From Rhinopithecus roxellana (taxonomy: Eukaryota > Chordata > Mammalia > Primates > Cercopithecidae), in assembly GCF_007565055.1 (NCBI RefSeq), contig NC_044566.1:95278797-95342796 (forward strand): a DNA stretch of 64,000 nt. Direction: 5' to 3'. Under the pieces are notes generated by a model, which saw only the letters and a program-made list of their open reading frames with translations, was not told where the DNA came from and ran no database searches. The stretch's first letter is position 1. The number at the start of each line of letters is the position of its first letter. Positions 35,178 to 47,149 of this stretch are shown here, in pieces. A program made the position numbers and the translations under genes.

Positions 35178-36089
35178 GCTGAGAACGATTCTCCAGAGGG
35201 GGCAACTGAGTGCTTAGCAGCCAACACTCATGGCAGCCGGGGACAGGTGTCCAGTATGTCTTTCTTTGTTCCTAGGGTCAACCATTGCACAGCTCCACAG
35301 GTACAAACGTGCATGATATCTAGAGCTGTGTAACACCACAATCCTGTTTATACCAATCTTTCTAAATAGAGATAATGTTTTAAAATGTAAAAATTAGCAA
35401 ATGTTTCTTTCCAGTATATGGATTCTAGCAAAACATAAGTACATGAACAGACAGTCCAAGTTGACCTCAGCAGAGCTATCTGCCCTTTATTCACATTTGT
35501 AGCTAAAACATTAAAAGTATTAGACATGCTTGTTTAAAAATTAGATGTATTTATGATACCTGTTAGCACGGCCAGCGATGGAAAACGTTTCTGAGGAGAC
35601 TACAAGGGGTAAGAACCTGTAATCCCGTCCACCTTTGAAGTGAGGCTGGCTCAACTGTTGGTGAAAAACCAACCAAGAAGGCAAAGAAAGCAAGTTCCAG
35701 AAGACACAATAGTAGCAATGACTAGTCATTGAGATGGGAAGCTCTGTGTGAGATGCTTTACGTGGCTTCTCTCCTACATGTCCCCCATTGGAGCAAGCAG
35801 AGATTACCAAACCCGGTTTACAAGTAAGATGACGTGACTTGCCCAAGGTCACATAGCAATGGCAACGGCCAGGCATTCAACACTGTTAAATGAGAACTTC
35901 TGTTTTGGGAAATGAAGGCATCCTCCTGGGAAATGGGGAGCCTCGGAGCAGACAGCACTCAGAGACTGGCCAAGGAAGCAGACGCCTTCAGAGAACTCAG
36001 TCAGGATAATGGAGAGAAAGAATTACACCTACTGAACGTTTAGTATGTGCCAGACTCTGGATACATGTTGAGCTATCCCTCGTGAGGTA
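35178..36089. other. Single-copy DNA with MIR-like pieces
   Basis: 35745-35880 (minus) carries MIR wording ('gtgacttgcccaaggtcaca'). 35995-36075 has 'tatgtgccagactctgg', typical of another old SINE/LINE tail. 35178-35740 is unrecognised and holds an 81-codon frame without a domain. Confidence 0.5.
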
Positions 36090-36650
36090 GGGAGGACGGA
36101 CACAGCCTTTGGATTAAGTCACCAGAGTTCCCATCCTGATTCTGTCATTTCTGACAGACAGTTCTGAGCAAGTTACTAAATCCTCTCTAGCCCTCCAAAG
36201 TTCAGTTTCCAACTTTTATTTTTATTTATATATTTTGAAATTTTAATTTTTTGAGATGGAGTCTTGCTCTGTCACCCAGGCTGGAGGGCAGTGGTGTGAT
36301 CTCTGCTCACTGCAACCTCGGTTTCCTGGCTTCAAGTGATTCTCCTGCTTCAGCCTCCTGTGTAGGTGGGACTAAGAGTGCCTGCCATCACGACCAGCTC
36401 ATTTTTGTATTTTTGTATTTTTCTTTTTTTTTTAAGTAGAGATGGGGTTTCACCATGTTGGCCAGGCTGTTCTCAAACTCCTGACCTCAGGTGATTCGCC
36501 TGTTTCAGCCTCCCAAAGTGCTGGGATTACAGGTGTGAGCCATCACACCTGGTCAGTTTCCAACTTTTAAAATGGGTATACTTGCCCCTACTTGATGGAG
36601 CATTTCCAAAGACTTATTGACATAACCTGCATAAAGTGCTTCCTAGGCAG
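36090..36650 (+). repeat. MIR SINE split by an Alu
   Basis: MIR wording before the Alu ('ctgattctgtcatttctgac', 'gagcaagttactaaatcc') continues after it ('aacttttaaaatgggtata', 'cataaagtgcttcctaggc'). Together they form one plus-strand MIR interrupted at 36219-36553. Confidence 0.7.
36219..36553 (-). mobile_element. Alu SINE (J/S type)
   Basis: Minus-strand Alu, moderately diverged, with an expanded linker ('ttttgtatttttgtattttt'). Exact target-site duplication 'cagtttccaactttta' at 36203-36218 and 36554-36569. Confidence 0.92.
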
Positions 36651-36919
36651 AACAGAGGGAATTGCTTCTCCAAACTATAGAGCTGGTGAGAGGTAAAGAA
36701 GAAATTCCAAGGCACCTCTTTCTGGTCCCAAATCCCTGGCTCTTCTGATGACAATGCCCCGTAGAGACAAAACAAAGATGAAACTAGAGCTCAGGGGCTA
36801 GGCTTATGTCTCTGCATCATCGACTGGTATTATCTCCCATTGCTTGATTCTGCTTCAGCTACAGAAGTTTCTTGAACACACATGCTTGCTCCAGCCTTCG
36901 AGTGCTGCTATTAGCTGTT

Positions 36920-37229
36920 CCCTTTATTTAGGACTCCTTCCCCCAAGCTGCTTGACGTATTCCCTCATTCTCTTCAGTATTTGCTGAAATTGCATCTCTG
37001 CATTGAGGTATATCTTTACCATCTGATTTAAAACTGCATTCTTACCACAAGCAGAATTCCCAGTGTACTTTTTCTTTTTTCCAAAAGCTCCAAGAGAGCA
37101 GGTATTCTTGTTTTTTTTTTTTTTTTTTTTTTTCCTCCTTGATGTATCCCCAGTGCCTAGAATGGTGCCTGCGACATAGTAACCACTTAATAAATATCTG
37201 ATGAGCAAGTGTTGAATGAATGAGTAAAT
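36920..37229 (+). repeat. L2 LINE 3' end with T23 expansion
   Basis: Ends 'gatgtatccccagtgcctag' ... 'cttaataaatatctgatgag' ... 'gttgaatgaatgagtaaa', the usual L2 3' terminus. A run of 23 T (37111-37133) sits where L2 normally has a short 'tttgttcactg' stretch. Confidence 0.75.
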
Positions 37230-37613
37230 ATGAAGGGAGGACCTAAGGAAGATAAGAGCAAGACCACTCCTAAAAGTTGAAGAAATTGCGATTATTGAGT
37301 TTTGAGGCTAAAGGTGTTAGGACAGTATAAGGTTTAGTTACTTAATGGAAGTCTGAGGTCAGATTCCACTGCAGGGAAGCCTGAATTTCTGCTGAATTGC
37401 ACAGTATAAAGTAGAACTTCTTACTCCCTGCCTATGAATCAAGATTATCCCCAGGTTTCAAACACTGGCCTGTATATTTTTATTCTTCACGTCAACAAAT
37501 ATTTATTGACACCACTGTGCTGGAACCCAAGTCCTAGGGATGCAAAAATGAACAAAACACTGTCCCAGCCTTCACAGAGCTCACAGTCTACTGAAGGATA
37601 TAGGTAAATACAG
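37230..37613. other. Single-copy DNA plus a short old repeat
   Basis: 37490-37610 has wording of a common old repeat ('caacaaatatttattgac', 'cacagagctcacagtctac'), also seen at 46300-46420. Otherwise nothing recognised. Confidence 0.45.
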
Positions 37614-37625
37614 ATCATTATTTTA

Positions 37626-39892
37626 TTTTAGTATTTATTTATTTTTAAAATTTCAACTTTTATTTTAGATTCGGGGGTACATGTGCAGGTTTGTTCAATG
37701 GGTATTTTGAATCTTGCTGAGATTGGGAGTATCATTGATCCTATCACCCAGGTTGTGAGCATAGTACACAATAGATAGTTTTTCAGCCCTTACAGTTTTC
37801 CCTCCGCCCCCTCTATAGTCCCAAGTTTCTACTGGTCCCATCTTTGTATATGTGTGTACTCAATGTTTAGCTTCCACTTGTAAGTGAGAACATGCAGTAT
37901 TGGTTTTCTGTTCCTGAGTTAATTCTCTTAGCATAATGGCCTCCAGCTGCAACCATGTTGCTGCAAAGGACATGACTTTATTCTTTTTTTAATGGCGGCA
38001 TCATATTCCATGGTGTGTATGTACCACATTTTCTTTATCTAATCCACCATCAATGGGAACCTAGGTTGATTCCATGTCTTTGCTATTACGAATGGTGCTG
38101 TCATGAACATAGGAGTACAAGTGTCTTTTTGGTAGAATGATTTATTTTCCTTGGGTATTTATTCAGTAACGGGATTGCTTGGCTGAATGGTGGCTGTGTT
38201 TTGAGTTCTTTGAGAAATCTCCAAACTACTTTCCACAGTGGCTGAGCTAATGTACATTCCCACCAACAGTGTATATGTGTTTTCTTTTCTCTGCAACCTT
38301 GCCCACATCTGTTATTTTTGACTTTTCATTAATAGCCATTCTGACCTGCGTGAGATGGTATCTCATTGCGGTTTTGATTTTGATGATGAACATATTTTCA
38401 TATGTTTGCTGGCTGCTTATATGTCTTCTTTTGAGAAATTGTCTCTTCATGTCTTTTGCCTACTTTCTAATGGGGTTGTTTTTTCTTGTTGAATTGTTTA
38501 AGTTTCTTATGGATTCTGGATATTATTAGACTTTTGTTGGATACATAGTTTGCAAATATTTTCTCCCATTCTGCAGATTATCTGTTTATTCTGTTGGTAA
38601 TTTCTTTTAATGTCCAGAAGCTCTTTAGTTTAATTAGGTCCCACTTGTCAAATTTTGGTTTTGTTGCAATTGCTTTTGAGGATTTAGTCATAAATTCTTT
38701 CTCAAGGCCAATGTCTAGACGGTACCTCCTAGGTTTTATTCTAGGATCTTTATAGTTTAAGATTTTACATTTAAGTATTTAATTCATTTTGAGTTAATTT
38801 TTCTATGTGGTGGTAAGTAGGGGTCCAGTTTCATTCTTCTGCATATGAATAGCCAATTATCCCAGCACCATTTATTGAATAGGGTGTCCTTTCTCCATTG
38901 CTTTTATTTGTCAACTTTGTTGAAGATCAATTGATTGTAAGTGTGTGGCTTTATTTCTGGGTTCTTTATTCTGTTCCGTTGGTCTATGTGTCTGTTTTAT
39001 ATCAGTATCAGGCTGTTTTGGTTACTGTAGCCTTGTAGTACAGTTTGTAGTTGGGTGATGTTATGCTCTTTGTTCTTTTTCCTTAGGATTGCTTTGGCTA
39101 TTCAGGTTCTTTTTTGGTTCCATATGAATTTTAGAATACTTTTTTTTCTAATTCTGTGAAAAATGGCTTTGGTAGTTTGATAGGAATAGCATTGAATCTG
39201 GAGATTGCTTTGGACAGTATGGCTATTTAATGATACTGATTCTTCCAATCCATGAGCATGGAATGTTTTTCCATTTGTTTGTGTCATCTGTTATTTCTTT
39301 CCACATTGTTTTGTAGTTCTCACTGTAGAGATGTTTCACCGTTGTACATCTGTTTCACTCAGATGTACCCTTGGCTATTTTATTTTTGTTGTGGCTATTG
39401 TAAACGGGATTGCGCTCTTGATATAACTCTCAGCTTGAACATTATTGCTGTATAGAAATGCTACTAATTTATGTGCATTGATTTTGTGTTCTGAAACTTT
39501 ACTGAAGTGGATTGTCAGTCCTAGGAGCCTTTTGGTGGAGTGTTGAGGATTTTCTAGGTATGGAATCATATTGTCAGCAAAGAGAGATAATTTGACTTCT
39601 TTCCCTATTTTGGTGCCTTTTATTTATTTCTTTTGCCTGTTTGCTTTGGCTAGGACTTGCAGTACTATGTGGAATAGAAGTGGTTAAGAGTAGGCATCCT
39701 TGTCTTGTTCTAGCTCTTAAGGGAGGTGCTTCCAGCTTTTGCCCATTCAGTATGATGTTGGCTGTGGGTCTGTCATAGATGTGTCTTACAATTTTGAGGT
39801 ATGTTCCTTTGATGCCTAGTTTGCTGAGAGTTTTTATCATAAAAAGATGTTGGATTTTATCAAAAGTTTTTTCTGCATCTCTTCAGATGCAA
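37626..39892 (-). mobile_element. LINE-1, older (L1PB/L1MA-like), 5'-truncated
   Basis: Complement of 3'UTR at the left ('cgggggtacatgtgcaggtt') and RT-region ORF2 at the right. Target-site duplication 'atcattatttta' at 37614-37625 and 39893-39904 fixes both ends. Only the 3' 2.3 kb was inserted. Similar in age to the copy at 27718-31945. Confidence 0.93.
37870..39892 (-). pseudogene. L1 ORF2 relic (C-terminal part)
   Basis: Pieces 39574-39840 (MIKTLSKLGIKGTYLKI), 39375-39569 (MIPYLENPQHSTKRLL), 39102-39287 and 38247-38450 are RT and C-terminal sequence. The catalytic motif reads FADN (39570-39581), so the second aspartate is lost. Multiple stops. Confidence 0.85.
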
Positions 39893-39919
39893 ATCATTAT
39901 TTTAAAAATTAATGAAAGT

Positions 39920-40227
39920 GGCCGGGCGCGGTGGCTCAAGCCTGTAATCCCAGCACTTTGGGAGGCCGAGACGGGTGGATCACGAGGTCAGCAGATCGAG
40001 ACCATCCTGGCTAACACAGTGAAACCCCGTCTCTACTAAAAAAAAAAATACAAAAAACTAGCCGGGCGAGGTGGCGGGCGCCTGTAGTCCCAGCTACTCG
40101 GGAGGCTGAGGCAGGAGAATGGTGTAAACCCGGGAGGCGGACCTTGCAGTGAGCTGAGATCTGGCCACTGCGCTCCAGCCTGGGCGACAGAGCGAGACTC
40201 CGTCTCAAAAAAAAAAAAAAAAAGAAA
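39920..40227 (+). mobile_element. Young AluY-type SINE, AluYRa-like
   Basis: Nearly consensus dimer with 'ggctcaagcctgtaatccc', 'aaaaaactagccgggcgagg' and 'gagctgagatctggccactg'. Exact 16-bp target-site duplication 'aaaaattaatgaaagt' at 39904-39919 and 40228-40243. It landed at the 5' border of the L1 at 37626-39892, overlapping that element's duplication. Confidence 0.95.
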
Positions 40228-40307
40228 AAAAATTAATGAAAGTAAGTGCAGTGACAGAACATGCACAAGGATTACGAGTGTCTTGTGGTTGATAACTGAC
40301 CAGAGTG

Positions 40308-40670
40308 AGTATTAGTCCATTTTTACACTGCTGGTAAAGACATACCCAAGATGGGGTAATTTATAAGGAAAGAGAGGTTTAATGGACTCACAGTTCCAGG
40401 TGGGTGGGGAGGCCTCATAATCATAATGGAAGGTGAAAGGCACATCTCATATGGCGGCAGGCAAGAGAAGAATGAGAGCCAAGTGAAAGGGGTTTCCCCT
40501 TATAAAACCATCAGATCTCGCAAGACATATTCACTACCATGAGAACAGTATTGGAGAAACTGCCCCCATGATTCAGTTATCTCCAACTGGGTCCCTTCCA
40601 CAACATGAGGAAATTATGGGAGCTATAATTCAAGATGAGATTTGGGTGGGGTCACAGGAAAACCATATCA
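40308..40670 (-). mobile_element. Solo THE1/MST-class MaLR LTR
   Basis: Complement of a MaLR LTR from 'gtattagtccatttttaca' to 'aaaaccatatca': 'gggtaatttataagga', 'ggactcacagttcca', 'atggcggcaggcaagag', 'attcactaccatgagaaca', 'attcaagatgagatttggg'. About 360 bases, the length of THE1-type LTRs. No internal region is attached. Confidence 0.88.
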
Positions 40671-41844
40671 ACATCTAAACTGAATTTTGAATGGGGTTTT
40701 ATTCTGTCTCTACAGAGGCTACAACAATAATAGCTTTCTGGAAATTTCAAGGTGAAATTCCTTCCCTGTTGTTTACACCTTATAATTGTTCAAACATATT
40801 TGATCAGTTTATTTATAACCCTGGTAGAACAATTGTCATTGACAACATTCAAGCTGTCTGCCAGCTCTTGCCTTCCCAGCTTCACCCAGTTCTGAAATCA
40901 GTCCTGAACTTCCAGGGATCAGGAATTAAATGTGTCTTGGTACCCAGTGTGTTTAGCCAAGCCATGTGCGTGCATCTATCTACTGAGTCCCAGCCTTTTT
41001 AGTCCCTTTGAGACAATCCAGTCCATGTTCTGCTTCAATTTTTCTCCTGAGCCAGGAGTTTTGATCTAAAGCATGTTTCTGTTGGAGAAACATGTTCCCA
41101 GCCTGTGTTCTGCTCTCTGTTGATCCAAGCACTAACCACATGGTTTGCTGATGGACTGATTGCTTAAGATTGTGCTTATTGCCTGACCAGCTGTGTGATG
41201 TCTCACCATTCAGATAAAACTCAACTGGACACTGATGTCTGTCCCAAGCAAGCAGGGTTTACCATGCTCATTTGAAGATAGTACATTGGACTTTTTGGAT
41301 ACCCTATGTAGGGACTAAGCCTACAGTTTTTGCAACTTCCTCAGCCCCACCTTTCTCAGTCTTGATTTTTGGATTCATCCTTCATCTGTCTCCCAATGTA
41401 CATGTGCACTCCTTTACTTTCTGAATGCACCCACAAACACAAACACTCTAATTCTAGCTGTTACTCTGTTGTTGTTCAAAGCTGTGGTACTTTTATCCTC
41501 TTGTGCCTTATGGCAGGGCCTGCCAACTTATTTTACATTTGAGTGAAATTTTGTCTTTTCCTTGACTAATTTCTTACGTCATGATTCTACATTATGTTTA
41601 TCTACCCAATAGGCCAGAGCATTACCAAAATATACTTCCTCGTCATATTTGCCTCCAGACATAGCAATCTGGTAACCACCGATGAGAATCCCTAGACCTC
41701 CTTTCTTAGTGCATACAGGTGGGATTTACATCATGAGGGGTATAAATATCAGGGGTCCTTGATGGCCCCAGATCTTCCCTGACTTTCCCAAAAGATGCCT
41801 TTGGGGCACTGTCTCTTGTATTTGATATATATTTCTGTGTAACT
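40671..41844. other. Single-copy DNA, nothing recognised
   Basis: Contains a 103-codon plus frame (40691-41002) preceded by a pyrimidine tract and 'ctctacag', which looks like a 3' splice site. The frame has no recognisable domain and no partner exon could be found. I do not call it a gene. Confidence 0.4.
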
Positions 41845-42335
41845 AATTACCCTACAACTTAGTGGCACCAAACAATAAATATTATCGCACACAGTTCCTA
41901 GGGATCAGGAATTCAGAGCAGTTTAGCCGGGTGTTTCTGGCTCAGGGTCTCGGATGAGGGTGTAGTCAAGACAACAACCAGAATTGTAGTCATTGTCGGG
42001 CTTAACTGGGGATAGAAGATCTTTTTCCAAGATGGTTTACTCATCCGGCTGTTGGCAAAGGTCTCAGTTTGCCACCATGTGGGCTCTCCATAGGCTTCCG
42101 AGTGTCCTAACAATATGGCAGCTGGTTTCCTTCCCCCGGAGGGAGTGATTCAAGAGCAAGCAAGGCGGAGGCAGCTAGCTTTTATAACCCAGCCTCGGAA
42201 GTCACATGTTGCCATTTCTATAATATGCTATTGGTGCCACAGGTCAGTCCCATTCACTGTGGGAGGGGACGACACAGGATGTAAAGGCTAGGAGGTGGAG
42301 ATCTCTAGGGACATCTTGGGGGTAGACTCTGACAC
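41845..42335. repeat. Ancient interspersed repeat, family not assigned
   Basis: A long coherent old repeat: 'acaacttagtggcaccaaac', 'ccaccatgtgggctctccat', 'caatatggcagctgg', 'cctcggaagtcacatgttgc', 'actgtgggaggggacgacac'. I recognise this as a frequent primate/mammal repeat but cannot name it. Related wording flanks the MaLR provirus at 59222-61577. Confidence 0.6.
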
Positions 42336-42683
42336 CTCTTTAGCTTAAGATTCCATCAATTCAGATGCAAGACTACACCATGCAGCTCTTGTTTCTCCTC
42401 CAGGTCATGCCGTAGGATACCGAATAGTTGGATTAGCTGCTCTTGACTTGCCAGTTAGCTGTGGTGAGGCGAGACTGGGATGTCAGGATATAAACCCAGT
42501 CGCTGTAGGGTGACTGTGAATAGGCAGGGCTGTTGCCTAAGAACAGAGTAGAGATGAGGATGACTGAAGGACATCTTCAGCATTCCCTTACTCCAAGAGC
42601 AGAATCCAAGAAGACAGAAAATAACAGAAAAAGGATGGGAAAGAAAAAAAAAAAAAGAAGAAAAGTAGGCTGCCTAACTTTTT
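42336..42683. other. Single-copy DNA, nothing recognised
   Basis: No repeat or gene seen. An A-rich stretch lies at 42640-42665. Confidence 0.5.
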
Positions 42684-43024
42684 GTTTTCTTTCCTTCTTC
42701 CTTCCTTTCTTTCTTTCTTCCTTTTTTTTTTTTTTTTTTTTTCCGAGACAGTTTCGCTCTGTCACCCAGGCTGGAGTGCAATGGCGCCATCTCGACTCAT
42801 TGCAACCTCCGCCTCCCGGGTTCCAGCGATTCTCCTGCCTCAGGCTCCTGAGTAGCTGGATTACAGGCATGTGCCACCACACCCGGCTACTTGTTTTTTG
42901 TATTTTTAATAGAGAAGGGGCTTCCCCATGTTGGTCAGGCTGGTCTCAAATTACTGACCTCAGGGGACCCGACCGTCTCCGCCTCAAGTGCTGGGATTAC
43001 AGGCGTGAGCCACCGCGTCCGGCC
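42684..43024 (-). mobile_element. AluS-type SINE with long pyrimidine head
   Basis: Minus-strand dimer. The tail complement has grown into about 60 bases of CTTT/CCTT plus T22 (42684-42743). Flanking 'ctaa(c/a)ttttt' (42674-42683, 43025-43034) is the likely target-site duplication. Small losses in the right arm ('gagacagtttcgctctg'). Confidence 0.9.
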
Positions 43025-43194
43025 CTAAATTTTTCTACGGCCTAGACCTTTTCCTAGGGCCGAGCCCAGTCCAGTCTCTTCGTCTCCACACTTGGCAGAT
43101 GTCAGGATTGCAGAATGGGCTTCGGCCAGCAGAGGGCAGGCTTCTGCGACCCAGAGACTGCCTTTTCACTTCTTTAGAATAAAGGAGAAATAGA

Positions 43195-43385
43195 ACCATA
43201 CAATTTCAGAGTTGAAAGGGACCTGACAAAGTTCTATACTAAGACCTCCTTATTTCACAGAGGATTAAACTGAAGCCCAGAGAAGTTGAAAGTAGCTTAT
43301 CTAAGTTCTGTCACCCTGCAAATGGCACAGTTGAGATTTGAACTCTTAGCTCCTTGACCATTTTTGCTTTCATTGTACTAAAACT
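43195..43385 (-). repeat. MIR-like SINE fragment
   Basis: 'caatttcagagttgaaaggg', 'ttatttcacagaggattaaa', 'ctgaagcccagagaagttg' and 'tgagatttgaactctta' follow the order of an old tRNA-derived SINE on the minus strand. Family between MIR and related repeats. Confidence 0.6.
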
Positions 43386-44785
43386 CTTATCTAATTCAAC
43401 TGGCTTGAAAATCAGTCAGAGCTCTTCCCTTGTTGACCCAGCCCATCACATTTTAGACACATAGGGAGGATTAGGCTTACTTTACTATTTCTCAAATTTG
43501 AGCAAAAGGGTAATAACATTTTTGATATTTTAATTTTTGACTTAAATTGTTTTTACATTTTTATTATTTTACCTAATGCATAAAAGTATAAAACTAGAGA
43601 GAACATCCTATGTTTACAACTTTTATAAAATGATTTATTAAAATCAAATTTACAAAGTTAATACAAATAAAAATTTAAAAGCTGATAAATTTACAACATT
43701 AATGGGATGTAGAGGATGGTGTTATTTTGCTGAAACTACATGGCTATTCACCACTGAATTTGGTAATGAGCATGCTGTGCCTACACTCCCATGTGCTATG
43801 TGGTTAATCAATGTTCCCATTATATGATTTTACTTATGCCATGACAAACCTTCATCTGTATAGTGAGTCATTTTAGCATCATTTTGTTTTCGTTAAGTGA
43901 GAATGCTTCATTTGTTGATTAATCTCACTTCTTTTCCCATTATCTGGATGATTCTCCAACGTAACTACAAACATAAATGCAAACATGAACAAGGAAATCT
44001 GGAAAGGGAATTGGTTATAAGGTGATTACCCAAAGGAGCTATTTACATTAACACAAGGATTGAAATGAAAACATACTCTGAAAAAAAAAAAGAGAGCTTG
44101 CAGCTTCACCCAGAATGTTCATAGACCCTTCAGCATCCACATGCTGCAATTAGAGGGGACATTGCATAATGCCTTTGACTTTAGTCCTGATAGTATGTTG
44201 TAGACATGATGTTATATGTTGTCTGAACAAGAGTTATCTTGATTTCAAAGGAAAAAAGAAGTGCCATTAACATTTGTTTGATTGTCAGTGACAATGTCTT
44301 AACTGAAGAGCTAATGAATGAATGCACAGAAAACACAGGCGTCCCTTTGCTTTTCCTCTAGTCACCGAGATTAAAGGTATACCCTGTGGAAGGTGACAGA
44401 GTTAGGGAAGAAGGCTGGGTATCCCGGACAGCTCAATAGCAGGCTGTATTGTCTGTTACAGGGCACATCCTTTGAACTTGTGTTGACTCAGCCCCATTGG
44501 AAAACTGAATGCAAACTAAGACTTGACCAAAACCAGATGTTCTGTGTGACCTGCGCTTCGGGCACAGTGTGCTGCAGTTAACAAATGATGCCTTTTGGAT
44601 CAATCTAAATATAAAGGCTTCCTGTCAGGACAGTCTCCCAAAACTTATTTGACTTGGCATATTTTTGGTGTAAAAATATCAGACCACCAGTGCTACAGAG
44701 CAGCATTTCATCAGTAGGGTTACAAGTCAGAGTAGAGCCTGCATAATTGAAGCTATGTTCCCTTTGACCAATGGTTATCATTTCA
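43386..44785. other. Single-copy AT-rich DNA, nothing recognised
   Basis: 1.4 kb without repeat consensus, RNA gene or credible coding frame. Confidence 0.5.
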
Positions 44786-44878
44786 CAATGCATATATATA
44801 TCAAAACATCAAACAGTAAACCTTAAATAAATACAAATTTTATTTGTCAATGATACCTCAATAGAGCAGTTAAAAAAG
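44786..44878 (+). repeat. L1M 3' terminus, short fragment
   Basis: 'tatatatcaaaacatcaaa', 'accttaaataaatacaaat' and 'ttgtcaatgatacctcaata' followed by an A-rich end match the last roughly 90 bases of an old L1M. Confidence 0.65.
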
Positions 44879-45390
44879 AAGAATGGAGCTTGTGACTCAG
44901 CCTCCAGTATTACCCCTTCTGCTCGCAGGCATTACGCTTCTACCAGTCAGTGGGTGGAGGCAGAACGCGTTGTTCCCATCATGCTGCAACTTCGGTGGAG
45001 AAAAATAGGCAAATGAGGGGTTGAAACTGAATTAATTAAGCCCAACACATTTCAGTGAAAAATTTAAAGGTGTGAATGTTTCAGAAGTTTAGAGGAACAT
45101 TGTAGATTCACACCCCATCTCCACCTGTTGACATATTTCTCCTTGTTTAGACTTATCTCCAAAGTTGCTTTTCCCTGATGCCTTTCTGATTCCCACCAGA
45201 TAGGGTTTCAGCCACTCTGGGACTTAAGTCACTGCTTTCTTTTATGTTGTAATTACCAGTTTACATGTCATGACCCTTGAAAGAGCTATTTCTTACAAGA
45301 CACACTATCCTCAGAGTGCTTTTTGGATGATATGAACTTGATGGGAACTGATTAGATCACAGAAAACTCTGAATGACAACCAGATATTTG
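44879..45390. other. Single-copy DNA, possible L2 piece
   Basis: 45165-45300 has weak L2 3' wording ('tttccctgatgcctttctg', 'ttttatgttgtaattacc'). Nothing else recognised. Confidence 0.4.
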
Positions 45391-45822
45391 CTATGTAATA
45401 ACTTCATTCAGGGCTAATTTCGTTTTCTTAGTGAGGTTCAAAAGCGAAATATCATCCCAGATAGTGCTGGGCTCATAAAATAGGCAAAAGAGGGAATAGG
45501 GAGCTTCAGCTTTGGCCTCATCATCATGATCCAAGAAGATAGCTGCTTTCAAGAACAGCTGAGCAATACTTTTAGTGTTTAGGGGAAGCGTGCACTCTGG
45601 TAATGGAATATCAGGCCTTTGGTGGTGGGCTTTAACACTGCTGGTCTGCCCCTCTGACAATCCTCCCTGTCTGACCAGGTACACTCTTGGCTTGACTTGC
45701 TTTTTGTATTGGATCCTCTCTTGGCAATAGCCTCTCCCTGGGAACAGAGGTTGGCAGTCGGACTCATAGCAGAAACGTTTTGGAGAGGGAAACACATGAC
45801 AGGAGGGTGAGAATCCTGGCAT
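45391..45822 (-). other. Unassigned open frame of 143 codons in single-copy DNA
   Basis: The frame starts MPGFSPSCHVFPSPKRFC and ends in KTKLALNEVIT-stop. The C-terminal half is acidic and hydrophobic (FLKAAIFLDHDDEAKAEAPYSLFCLF). No signal peptide, transmembrane segment or known domain is recognised. A shorter frame overlaps in another phase (45579-45830). It lies outside recognised repeats. No splice context, promoter or poly-A tail could be tied to it, so it may be an exon, a processed-gene relic or chance. I favour chance. Confidence 0.2.
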
Positions 45823-45830
45823 TTTATCAC

Positions 45831-47149
45831 TTAGGGACTGACAAGAAATGAAATAGTCACCCTGGACAAGTTACGGAGCTCAGAATGATCATTGCCCTCT
45901 AATTTCACTACTCCTTCTGCCTCCTCACTTCTGCCCTTGCAGGGCTGTAAATGGAGTTAATCAAAGCTCTCGATTGCCAAAGAAGGCTATGATTAAGAGT
46001 TAATAAGCAATCATGGCTACAGAACTTCTTGCCAGCAGATGCTGGGCAGGTCAAGGTTAGTGCTGGATGTACAGCACTTGCCTCAACAATGTTGCCGATT
46101 GGTATTATTAGTTATCTCAGATGTGTGATAAAGGACATCCTTTTCCTTCTAAGAATTATGGGAAGTGGAAATTGGGTAAGTGATTTTCTTAGGTAGGGGT
46201 AGGGAAAGGTAAGAGGAAAAGGAAGTCCCCAGATACAGACTCACTAATCTTAGTATTGTCGTGGAACTTAGAGGTCACAGAGTTCAACCTCCCATCTATT
46301 CGACAAATATTGAGTGTCTACAATGTGTTAGTACTGGGAGTACCATAGTGAATAAACCAGATAAAACCCAGCCTGTGTGGATCTTACATTCTAGTAGAGA
46401 GGAGACCAATGAGCACATGCACAACTAAATTGTGTGATATAGCAGAAAATTTGCAAAAGTAAGATATTTTTATTTTTTTCGTCTTAAAGAGGGCTCTCCA
46501 GATTGTTTAAACATTAGACCCCACAGAATCGAGATCTATCCCTATTGTTAGATAATTATTTTAATACTATTTATTTAAATTTAGGAAAGAATAAGGAAGA
46601 AAACAGAAGTGGCTCATAACTCAGTTTTCACCAGAAATACACCATTAATGTTACAAAACACAACAAACAGAAATAAAAATTAAGTCAATACATGCACCCA
46701 GTAAGACAATGCAACATTCACTTAAAATGAAGAGTAAAAATTTCTAAGCCCACTCGGAGTCCCTGAAGGTCCTATCCTTAAAAGTAACTATTAATTTTTT
46801 TTTGCATTCAAACAGAAAAAACTGCATACACAATATAGTAAGTATTATACACATTAGAAGCTTTTAAATTTTTATTTCACATTGCTATAAACCCTGCCTT
46901 TTTGTAATGTATATTTAGAAGACATCTGCATATTTGCAAATCATTCTTATCATCTGCCTAGTATTTCATATATATCATATTCAAATGATGTATGTCAAAA
47001 TATATTCATATGATATATATCATATTTGTATTTTATATTTCTAACTTATTGAATTCATTATTGATATGTCATTTCTATTTTTCTGTTAAAAATAATGATG
47101 TAGCAAATATCTTTTGATAAAGATGTGATAAAATTGTAAATTCATAAGA
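45831..47149. other. Single-copy DNA with short old repeats
   Basis: 46255-46425 carries wording of old mammal-wide repeats ('ggaacttagaggtcacaga', 'cttacattctagtagagag'). 46965-47020 is a near-palindromic AT stretch ('tatatcata' repeated in both orientations). Otherwise nothing recognised. Confidence 0.45.

Noticed and set aside
42533..43045. 170-codon plus-strand frame
   Set aside because: Most of it is translated pyrimidine tract and antisense Alu.
46960..47030. AT-rich near-palindrome as possible origin or attachment site
   Set aside because: Simple 'tatatcata' redundancy in AT-rich nuclear DNA. Nothing else supports an origin or integration site.
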